From assembly GCA_947451525.1 (NCBI GenBank), contig CANFZM010000002.1, positions 124,001 to 188,000 on the forward strand: DNA of 64,000 bases, given 5' to 3'. Position numbers and translations under genes: made by a program. The notes below the pieces were generated by a model. It saw only the letters and a list, made by a program, of their open reading frames with translations, had not been told where the DNA came from and searched no databases. This document shows, piece after piece, positions 33,449 through 41,409 of the stretch; the first letter of the stretch is position 1; every line of letters begins with the position of its first letter. The stretch comes from Flavobacteriaceae bacterium (GTDB lineage Bacteria > Bacteroidota > Bacteroidia > Flavobacteriales > Flavobacteriaceae).

Positions 33449-34390
33449 ATGATTATGCTCCAAAAAACCAAATTAGAACTTACATTCAATTCCAAAAGAG
33501 ATTATAAATTAATCACTCCTTGTTGCGGTAGAAATAATACAGACGGAAAATTTATCAACTATAAAAATCTAGGTCAAGAGTATGGCTTTTGTCATTCTTG
33601 CGGAAAAACTTCATTACCTCCAACTATCTATGTTGATGAAAACGGAAACGAATATGTTTGGGATGAATTAGACAGCAAATTTCAAACAGACTTTATTCCG
33701 ACTAAAAATAGCATTATAAATCCGCCCAAAATAACCACTCAAAAATTCATAGATGAATCAATAATTTGGAAGTATTTCAAAATAAATCCCGAAAACAATC
33801 TGCTTCAATATTTACGCAAAATGTACGGAGAATTAAAAACAGAAGATGCAAAAGAAACTTATTGCCTTGGCACAAGTAATGATGGTGGGATTATATTTTG
33901 GAGCATAAACACTAATCTAAATGTTCAAAAAGCTAAAATAGCTTACTATGATACAAATGGTAAACGAACTAATAAGTTTAAAGTTCCTTATAAAAATGAA
34001 GATGGGTATTTTAACTGCTTATTTGGAGAACATTTGATTTACGATAAAATCAAAACAAAGAGAACAATCGTATTAACTGAAAGCGAAAAAACAGCCATAA
34101 TAGGCTATATCTTATTTCCACAATATGTTTGGTTGGCTTATGGCGGAATTAACGGATTAACAGAAAATAAAGTAAGCCCTTTAATTGGTCATAATGTGCT
34201 AATCATTCCCGATATGAGCGAAAATGCCGTCAGCATAATTTTGAACAAAATCCCATTTCTTATTTCATTGGGAATAAATGCCAAAATATGGGATATGACC
34301 GAAAGTAAAACGGACGAGCAATTAAAACTTGAAGGGATTTACAACAATGATTTGGAAGATATTTTTAGAAAAATAAATACTCTCCGATAA
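33449..34390 (+). CDS. Primase-like protein with zinc ribbon and Toprim-like segment
   Basis: A 313-residue protein resembling DUF6371/DNA primase-type proteins. The N-terminus has a zinc ribbon (CCGRNN then FCHSCGK, about 24-55). A middle segment has VLTESEKTAIIG (about 210-222), the Glu of a Toprim-like motif, then LIIPDMSENAV near 265 with the acidic D. This matches bacteriophage- and plasmid-type primases that handle DNA. It probably partners the DUF3987-like ATPase in element replication. I take the ATG at 33449; a TTG at 33425 lies within the repeat. Confidence 0.7.
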   Translation: MIMLQKTKLELTFNSKRDYKLITPCCGRNNTDGKFINYKNLGQEYGFCHSCGKTSLPPTIYVDENGNEYVWDELDSKFQTDFIPTKNSIINPPKITTQKFIDESIIWKYFKINPENNLLQYLRKMYGELKTEDAKETYCLGTSNDGGIIFWSINTNLNVQKAKIAYYDTNGKRTNKFKVPYKNEDGYFNCLFGEHLIYDKIKTKRTIVLTESEKTAIIGYILFPQYVWLAYGGINGLTENKVSPLIGHNVLIIPDMSENAVSIILNKIPFLISLGINAKIWDMTESKTDEQLKLEGIYNNDLEDIFRKINTLR

Positions 34391-34428
34391 AAATAAGTGA
34401 TTCTTATTTCTAATGATAATTACAATGG

Positions 34429-34470
34429 CATTGCAATTATCATCCTAAATCATTGCAATACCATTGCAAT
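34429..34470 (+). repeat. Three CATTGCAAT repeats
   Basis: CATTGCAAT occurs at 34429-34437, 34451-34459 and 34462-34470. The first is part of an imperfect palindrome with GATAATTACAATG. The set lies in the gap between the converging primase-like and HNH-like genes. Confidence 0.6.
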
Positions 34471-34550
34471 ATCTTTCAATTCCTTTTAAATAAGGTGCTT
34501 TAGGTTTGTATTGTCACTGGGACGGCAATTAAAACTAAATAAATCATTTT

Positions 34551-35267
34551 TTATTCATACTGTCCTAAATACATATTATCCGTTTTTAAATAAAATAACG
34601 GAATTATATATTTCTTCTGCTCATTAAATTCGAACTTTTTAAAATCTGTTACATTTGTCATTATCTCAACAGGTGGAGGAGAATCAACTGTTAGAAAATA
34701 ACCAAAAGGATTAAATGTAATTTCAGAATGAGTATTCATTCTCCCATTAAAATTATTACATTGAATTCCATATAGTCTTTTATGGTTTGAAATCGTATTA
34801 TATAAATAAACTTGATACTTATCAGGTAATGAATTGTTATCTTTTTCTAAAATGAAATTTACTAATTCTTTATCATTTTTGAGAAAATTTGAATGGTCAA
34901 TAGCTAAAAACATAGTTAGGATTTGCTTCAAAACATTCAAAGGTTTAAAATTAAATTCAATAAGATTAGTTCTATTTACTTTTTCAACATTATTAAAGTG
35001 AATGTGCGCTTGACCAACAAATTCCGAAAAATCTCTAGCATACCAAGTACCAGTATTATTGTTACAACTTTTACAAAAACAATAGGAACCAGAACCATTA
35101 TTACTTCTTATTGATTTTCCATAAACATAACTTTTTTCATCAAACAAGTGTTCGTGTTTTTGAATTAATATTGGAGTATCATTGAAAGCTGCTTTCGGTG
35201 GAATATGCTCAAATGTAAGCTCTTTGAATTCTCCACATAAATGGCAATTTCCTTTTTTACTTTTCAT
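34551..35267 (-). CDS. HNH-like zinc-binding putative nuclease
   Basis: A 238-residue protein whose N-terminal 60 residues have an HNH-type arrangement: CHLCGEFKELTFEHIPPKAAF (C-x2-C ... E-H) and CFCKSCNNNTG (C-x-C-x2-C-N-N). The EHIPPK motif and the second CxxC-NN are typical of HNH endonucleases. The other 170 residues are unrecognised. It is 6 bp downstream of a Rad50-like ATPase gene, so it is probably the nuclease partner in a defence unit, as in Septu-like ATPase-HNH pairs. The pairing is inference; the sequence is not a clear PtuB. Confidence 0.68.
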   Translation of the reverse strand: MKSKKGNCHLCGEFKELTFEHIPPKAAFNDTPILIQKHEHLFDEKSYVYGKSIRSNNGSGSYCFCKSCNNNTGTWYARDFSEFVGQAHIHFNNVEKVNRTNLIEFNFKPLNVLKQILTMFLAIDHSNFLKNDKELVNFILEKDNNSLPDKYQVYLYNTISNHKRLYGIQCNNFNGRMNTHSEITFNPFGYFLTVDSPPPVEIMTNVTDFKKFEFNEQKKYIIPLFYLKTDNMYLGQYE

Positions 35268-35273
35268 AATTTA

Positions 35274-38000
35274 TCAAATAGGAATTTCTTCTATTGCTCT
35301 TGGTGGCGTAGGATTGCCATAACTTCTTATATTATTAATAGCTCTTACCACTTTATTAAATTCTCTAATATATCCTTGAGCATCTAAAGTAGTTCTTACC
35401 TCTGGCGATGACTCGTGTACAGTTCCTTCTCCTGATATTTTATTGTGGACATCCATTAATGTATTATAGTCAGCTTCATCAATATCCCTCATGTCTCTCC
35501 ATTCCTTTATTAAATCATTATTTTTATACACTTGCCTTTTAATATCATTCAAAACAAATCTTTCAAAAAAATTATTTATGGATGTTCTTAAATGTTTATC
35601 AACTTCAGATATGTCACCTGCTAAAAGATTGTTTCTAATAATCTCAAACCTTTTTTCCCAATTGAGAGTAAGAAACAAAACTTCTTCAACTATTTGTCCG
35701 GGTTGAATAATACTATTTATTGTATAATAGCTCGAACATTTGTGTGTACTACTTGTTGTAGTATTAAATCCAATACATTGATTTGCAATAATTTCATTAT
35801 CACATATTTCACATTTTCCTTTATCAATTGGAGAGCCTCCTAAAGATTGTTGAACCAATCTATGATAGAATTCAAAATTGTGTGTGAAAACTATAACTTG
35901 ATATGTTTTACTTAATTCAATTATTTTTTCTACAACTTTATATATGTTAACTTGGTCGAGACTGGTAATTGGATCGTCAAATACGAGAATGTTATTATCA
36001 TCGTATTTTAATTCAGTCAGCCAATCACACAATGAGTAAACTTTTGCTTCTCCCTCACTTAAAATTGAGTTAATTGCAAAACTATCTCCACCACTTTTAA
36101 TACTAACATCTATTTTACTTTTACCATCAGGATTTGAGAATGTCCTGTCGATTTTGTCTCGTTTTGGAAGTTCAAAGAAATCTAAGTTTTGATTAAAAGT
36201 AACTAAGTAATCAGCTTGTATTAATCGTCTTTCAACATTTCCTTTTTCTCGTGATATTTTGGTCTTATAAGTTGAAAAGAAACCGCTTTGTGCTTTATAC
36301 TTTGAATGATTTACTAAATCGGCTAAAATCTTTTTGAGTAATTCTTTTTGGTTAAAACAAAACTCTGTGTCTAAGAGTTCATTTAATTCTTTTAATGCTT
36401 TTGCTTTTGTTTGCTCAATATCTTCTAATTCTTTGTTGGCTACTGACAGTTCTGTTTTTATGTTGTTTCTATCAGATGATGCAATAATTGATAACAGTTC
36501 GGTAAGTTCAATATTTACAGTAAAGTCAGTTGTGATATTTAAATCATCTAGTTCATTTTTTAAAGTAGATAAATCAGAATTTTTCAAAACATTTTCGTGA
36601 ACATCCTTAATATTGACAACTGTCTTCAGTAAAATAGAATAAACTTCACCAATACTTTTGTAATCAAAGTCAAAGAATTCAAAAGTAATTCTATCTATTT
36701 TAGTTTTGAATAACTCAATTTCGTTTGATAATGTTTCGATTTCAGTATTAACTTCATTTCCAACAATAGAATGAATTTCTTGAATGAGTTTTAGATTTTC
36801 TTCGGGTAAGACTTGATTACAATAAAAACATTTATCTACATCATTTGGATAATTTATATAATTAAAAGCTAGTGCTGTTTCAGTAATCTTTTTTATCAAT
36901 TCAATAAACTTGTCGTTATTTTCATTGGGATTAAATACTAATTGATATTGTTCAAATTTTGAAAAATCCAAACTCTCTTTCAATAGCTTTAAACGAGCAA
37001 TTTTTACTTTTATACTTTCTATTTCATATAGTAATTTGCTTTTCGTTTCACAAAATGAAACGATTTTATCTAAACTAGTGATTTTTGATTTTAGTAGTTC
37101 AATTTTTGTTGTAAAATCAATAATTGATGTTGTTGACTTTCTTTGTGCAGTTTCTTTTTTTTCTACATGATTTGCTTCTAATTCAAGAGAAATAAGTTCC
37201 CCCAGTTTTGTAGTCAGTAATTCAAAGTTACTTTGATTTATTGTAAAATATGTTTTTATCGAATTTGGCTCATTGGAAACCAAGCCATTTGTGATAGTGG
37301 TTAAATTGGAAGTATATGAAGTTGAGAGACTATTAATTTTTTCTGTTGTTTTTTCTTCTACTTTCATTACTCCGTCTCTTAGAATATCAAAATATCCTAA
37401 CTTATATCTATCAACACTCCATCCGGCTTCTTTTTTAGATAAAGAACTTTTTAAGATTTCACTATCACAGAATTTAATCTTTGAATTGTGTTGTGTACCA
37501 GCTATCCAATCTACAGTCTCAATATCACCTGAATTGATATTTGTACCTTTTTTTTGAAGTTTTAAATGCTCACTTTTTTTAGTAAAATCAAATTTTGCTT
37601 TTGATTCAGCAGTACTACCATTATATATATTTCCTTTTATGTTCTGATTACTATAAAAAGCATCTTTTAAAGCTTTATAATATGTTGATTTTCCACTACC
37701 ATTTTTCCCGTAAATCAGAGTAAATAACGGACTAAAATCAATTTTTTTATTGTCATATAATCCGCCTATATTTTGATTTTCATAAATACTTAAAATCGTC
37801 TTTTCAACTACAGCGGTATTAGAATCAGAACTCAATATTTCAATATCTTCTAATTCAGTTTCTGAAAGTATTTTATCAAAAGCCGTTTGAATATCTTCAA
37901 CTTCAAGTTTGCCATTTTGACAAACCTTGTTTTTAAGTTCAGTAATCCATTCTTTTTTATCAAATGATAATCTTGATAAATCCTCTATAGCGTTCGCCAT
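35274..38000 (-). CDS. Rad50/RloC-like AAA_13 ATPase with zinc hook
   Basis: A 908-residue ATPase. It has an N-terminal region, Walker A GKNGSGKST at 98-106, and long coiled-coil segments at about 210-380 and 410-610 flanking Cys391-x2-Cys394 (CFYC), which looks like a Rad50 zinc hook. Then come signature LSEGE (647-651), Walker B ILVFDDP (671-677) and switch His707. A second Cys-rich insert (Cys730, Cys733, Cys742, Cys755) follows. The C-terminal 150 residues could be an effector domain; RloC and PrrC of this superfamily carry anticodon nuclease there, but I cannot verify the catalytic residues. It lies between the RM and HNH genes. Confidence 0.8.
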   Translation of the reverse strand: MANAIEDLSRLSFDKKEWITELKNKVCQNGKLEVEDIQTAFDKILSETELEDIEILSSDSNTAVVEKTILSIYENQNIGGLYDNKKIDFSPLFTLIYGKNGSGKSTYYKALKDAFYSNQNIKGNIYNGSTAESKAKFDFTKKSEHLKLQKKGTNINSGDIETVDWIAGTQHNSKIKFCDSEILKSSLSKKEAGWSVDRYKLGYFDILRDGVMKVEEKTTEKINSLSTSYTSNLTTITNGLVSNEPNSIKTYFTINQSNFELLTTKLGELISLELEANHVEKKETAQRKSTTSIIDFTTKIELLKSKITSLDKIVSFCETKSKLLYEIESIKVKIARLKLLKESLDFSKFEQYQLVFNPNENNDKFIELIKKITETALAFNYINYPNDVDKCFYCNQVLPEENLKLIQEIHSIVGNEVNTEIETLSNEIELFKTKIDRITFEFFDFDYKSIGEVYSILLKTVVNIKDVHENVLKNSDLSTLKNELDDLNITTDFTVNIELTELLSIIASSDRNNIKTELSVANKELEDIEQTKAKALKELNELLDTEFCFNQKELLKKILADLVNHSKYKAQSGFFSTYKTKISREKGNVERRLIQADYLVTFNQNLDFFELPKRDKIDRTFSNPDGKSKIDVSIKSGGDSFAINSILSEGEAKVYSLCDWLTELKYDDNNILVFDDPITSLDQVNIYKVVEKIIELSKTYQVIVFTHNFEFYHRLVQQSLGGSPIDKGKCEICDNEIIANQCIGFNTTTSSTHKCSSYYTINSIIQPGQIVEEVLFLTLNWEKRFEIIRNNLLAGDISEVDKHLRTSINNFFERFVLNDIKRQVYKNNDLIKEWRDMRDIDEADYNTLMDVHNKISGEGTVHESSPEVRTTLDAQGYIREFNKVVRAINNIRSYGNPTPPRAIEEIPI

Positions 38001-38035
38001 TTTATTAAGTTTATTGAGATTTATGTTTTATTACA

Positions 38036-41000
38036 TTAACTATTCTCTACAATTTCTTTTTCCGCATCACTCAACCCATACAACTCATAAACCATTTTAT
38101 CTATTTCGTTTTCTGTAGTTTCAATTTGAGATTTTAGGTTTTGTGCTTTCGCTTTGTTTTCTTCAAACAACTCTATCCAATCAAACTCGTCCTTTTTGGT
38201 TAAAGGTGTTTTTCCTGTTGCCTTTATGGCTTTGTTAAGTTCTGAAATGAATTCTGTAAACGCTAATTCGCTCCAGTTTTCTAACTTTTTAGTTAATTTT
38301 TCTAGTTTGTATTGCCCTGAAAAGTAATTGTTGAATTTTGTATTTACTCCTTGAAAATCTTTATTTAAGCCTAGTATTTTATCAGCATTTTTAATAAATG
38401 GTTCTTGTTCAACTGGATTTATTTTTTTGATTGGGAACTTTCGTAAATCATTTAAAATAATTTTTGGGAATAGTTTTCTAACTGATTTTGCTGTGTTTTT
38501 TACAAAGTAGTAGGATAACAATTTGCTGTTTAAAACTGCTAGAATGTACTTTAAAGAAATATCAGAGTTCGTTTTTTCTACAATAGCAATATTACTTCTA
38601 TTATACAAATATATTTCTTCATTGTAAGTTGCAATTATACACTTTGGGTAATTACCTGTTATCTCTCTGACTATGATTTTTTTTCCATCAAATAAGTTGA
38701 ATGTTCTAGGTGCTGCGAGGTGTTTCCCATATTTTAAATATAAGCCTGACCAACTAGTAAAATATCTTCCAACATCTTTTCCGTCTAAATATTTATGAGT
38801 GTTATCGTCAAATTTATAGTCATAATCATAAGGTCTGTTTACAACATCTTGAGCCGTTTGTTTGGGTTCTCCTTTATCTTTTTCATAAGCTTGCAGACCT
38901 GCTTTAATTTCTACAAGATTATCTAATATTTCAGAGTTCTTAACTATTTTTAAATTCAATTCATCGCTATCATCATCTAAGAAAACTTTGAATTCATATC
39001 CTTTATTTTTAGAAAATTCAGTTTGTTTTTTTGAATGCGAAAAATAGAATTCGTTGCCATTGTTTAATAATATTTCAACGGTGTTTTCCTTTTTAATTGT
39101 TTCTTTTTCGGCTAATAAAATTACTGTTTCAACATTTGCCGTTTCAAAAGAAAATCCAGCCAAATTGATAATCTGATTTAGCTTATTAGTTTCTAATAAA
39201 AACTTCCTTAATCCTTCTCCCGAATACATCATTAGCCAAGAATTTGGAATAATCAAACCGTATATCCCACTATCTTTTAGAATAAGAACTGATTTTTCTA
39301 TGAACAACAAATAAGTGTTGATTTGATATTTGGCTGATACATATTTCGAAACAAAATAATCCTTTTCATCTTGACGAAAATTATCTCTTGCAAAAACATA
39401 AGGAGGATTCCCAATAATAACATCAAAACCACCTTTAGCAAATACCTCTGGGAATTGTTCTTTCCAATTGAAAGCTTTGTCGCCGGCAATGGTTTTACTT
39501 TCTATAAGTGAGTTACCACATTTGATATTATTGTTTAAACTAGTTAGTTTTCGTTTTGGCTGCGCTGTCCTTAACCACAAAGAAAGTTTTGCAATTTCTA
39601 CACTTTCATCATTGAGGTCAACTCCATAAATATTATGTTCCAAAATTTGGTTTTCAATATCGGGAAACACAAAAAAGCCACCTAAGAGCTGCTTGTTGAG
39701 TTCGTCTAAATAATTGTGTTCTTTTATCAAGAAATCTAATGCTTGGTTAAGAAATGCTCCTGAACCACAAGCAGGGTCACAAATGGTTAATTCTAATAGC
39801 CATTCTCGATAATCTTTAAGTTGTTGGTCTAGTTTTTTAATGGTTGCTTCGTGGCGGTTCTTACGCCCTTTTGCATATTCTTCGTCAACAATTCCAATCT
39901 CTTGTTTTTTCTCGGCACATAGTTTTCCAATGGTATTATCGACTATGTACTTAGTAATATATTTTGGAGTATAGAAAACACCATCTTTTTTTCGTTTAGT
40001 TTTTTGTTTATCGAAATCAGTTCCCTCAATTTCTGCGTTGATGCTTTCAATTTCATTTAAAGAATGTTCAAAGATGTGTCCAAGTATATTCACATCAACT
40101 TGACTTTCGAAATGATAGGTTGTTAAGTGTTTTGTATGTCGATAAAGTAGTTCATCGTCAATAATGATGGCATCTAAAATAGCATCAGGTTGAAACAATC
40201 CACCATTATAGGCAAAAACTTCTTCTTTCTTGTCTGTGCCTTTGCGACCAGTATCGAGAAAACTGAAGTATTGTTTATAACGGTCATATAATGGCATTTC
40301 CACATCCAACTCTTTCAATGCTTTCCATTCATTATTGATAGTTGTAATAGTATTTGGAGTTAATAAACCCCTATCTTCGGCAAACAATATGAAAAGAAAA
40401 CGGTCTAAAAGTTTTTGTGACTTTTTGAAAAGTGTCAACTTGAATTTTTTGTCGCTCAAATCACGAAACAATACATTGCTTTGATTTTGCTTTACCAAAT
40501 CACGAAACAACTCACGCTTGAATAATGAGTAGTCTCCATAAAATCTATTTGTAATCTCTTTTTCCTCCAGTATAGAGGTTTCTTTTATAGTGAGTGGTTT
40601 ATTTGATAGTATGTTTTCCTTTGCCAAGCATAGGTATAACATTTCAAATTGCTTTACAGTAAGTGTAAATAAATTAAACTCTTCATATTCCACAGCATCA
40701 TTGATGTAGAACCTTAATTTTTCGAAATTGGAAGTAATTACATAATTACAACCTACATGATTAGCTTTATAATCAAAAGCTTGTTGACGAATACTTTCGA
40801 GGTCTTTAGTATCAGTTCCTTTAAGTTCAATAACTCCTAAGGCTTTACCGTCTTTTAGTATTGCACCATCCGCTTTTTTAGCTCCTTTCAGATTTTTGAA
40901 TTCGGTGGTTAGATTAAATTTTGGAACGGGATTGAGTGTATAACCCAAGATGTCGACAAATAACTCTCTTAAAAAACCCTCTTGAAATTGTTCTTCTTTG

Positions 41001-41131
41001 CTGTTGCGAATGTTTTCCTGAATAGCAGTATTGTGAAAATACTTGCTATATTTTTTATATGCTTTTTGAATCTGGTATGTATCTTGTTGGCTCAAATATT
41101 TTTTGAGTACAGATGCTTGGAATAACGCCAT
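38036..41131 (-). CDS. Type IIG restriction-methylase (Eco57I-like)
   Basis: A 1031-residue single-chain restriction-modification enzyme. The N-terminal nuclease has a PD-(D/E)XK pattern (Asp88 in KADGAIL, Glu102-x-Lys104 in VIELKG). A helical linker follows, then an N6-adenine methylase with motif I DPACGSGAFL (452-461) and motif IV NPPY (575-578). The C-terminal 400 residues form a target-recognition (TaqI_C-like) region and a coiled tail. It would methylate host DNA and cut unmodified DNA at a site not known. The gene is first in a - strand operon with the ATPase and HNH genes, 35 bp before the ATPase start. Confidence 0.9.
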   Translation of the reverse strand: MALFQASVLKKYLSQQDTYQIQKAYKKYSKYFHNTAIQENIRNSKEEQFQEGFLRELFVDILGYTLNPVPKFNLTTEFKNLKGAKKADGAILKDGKALGVIELKGTDTKDLESIRQQAFDYKANHVGCNYVITSNFEKLRFYINDAVEYEEFNLFTLTVKQFEMLYLCLAKENILSNKPLTIKETSILEEKEITNRFYGDYSLFKRELFRDLVKQNQSNVLFRDLSDKKFKLTLFKKSQKLLDRFLFILFAEDRGLLTPNTITTINNEWKALKELDVEMPLYDRYKQYFSFLDTGRKGTDKKEEVFAYNGGLFQPDAILDAIIIDDELLYRHTKHLTTYHFESQVDVNILGHIFEHSLNEIESINAEIEGTDFDKQKTKRKKDGVFYTPKYITKYIVDNTIGKLCAEKKQEIGIVDEEYAKGRKNRHEATIKKLDQQLKDYREWLLELTICDPACGSGAFLNQALDFLIKEHNYLDELNKQLLGGFFVFPDIENQILEHNIYGVDLNDESVEIAKLSLWLRTAQPKRKLTSLNNNIKCGNSLIESKTIAGDKAFNWKEQFPEVFAKGGFDVIIGNPPYVFARDNFRQDEKDYFVSKYVSAKYQINTYLLFIEKSVLILKDSGIYGLIIPNSWLMMYSGEGLRKFLLETNKLNQIINLAGFSFETANVETVILLAEKETIKKENTVEILLNNGNEFYFSHSKKQTEFSKNKGYEFKVFLDDDSDELNLKIVKNSEILDNLVEIKAGLQAYEKDKGEPKQTAQDVVNRPYDYDYKFDDNTHKYLDGKDVGRYFTSWSGLYLKYGKHLAAPRTFNLFDGKKIIVREITGNYPKCIIATYNEEIYLYNRSNIAIVEKTNSDISLKYILAVLNSKLLSYYFVKNTAKSVRKLFPKIILNDLRKFPIKKINPVEQEPFIKNADKILGLNKDFQGVNTKFNNYFSGQYKLEKLTKKLENWSELAFTEFISELNKAIKATGKTPLTKKDEFDWIELFEENKAKAQNLKSQIETTENEIDKMVYELYGLSDAEKEIVENS

Positions 41132-41409
41132 TTAGTAACACTTTATTTAGATTACCAAATTAGTTAATATTTTGCGAATTATGTAGGAATGCTGTAAGGA
41201 TTTTTCATATCATTGGTGTCAAGGCTCTTCAATTCTATATGCGGTTAATATTCAGAGAATGAAGTTTTAGCTTAAACTATAATTAAAGCAAAAAAACTGA
41301 ATGAATTATCAATAAAACACAAATTACAAGAAAGATTTTTGTTAACAAAACTAACTCTTATTCTGAAACTTAGGTTTGTTCAATGAGGAATTAAATAGAA
41401 GCTCTAAAT
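41132..41409. other. Spacer between the RM operon and the efflux operon
   Basis: This 278-bp stretch has no gene. It holds TAATATTTTGCGAATT near 41165-41180, which resembles the mnmE end (TAATATTTTTGCGAATTT), and a TGTAGG shortly after. It may contain the RM promoter on the - strand. See findings for its possible role as an older island boundary. Confidence 0.5.

Noticed and set aside
34551..38000. Calling the ATPase-HNH pair a canonical Septu (PtuA-PtuB) or a retron
   Set aside because: The HNH protein does not show the PtuB N-terminal sequence, the ATPase is larger with a zinc hook, and no reverse transcriptase or structured msr-msd RNA is visible nearby.
41225..41245. TTCTATATGCGG as a second attachment core
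   Set aside because: It needs a gap and several changes to match the mnmE end, does not encode the C-I-G-K end, and is weaker than 52775-52792.
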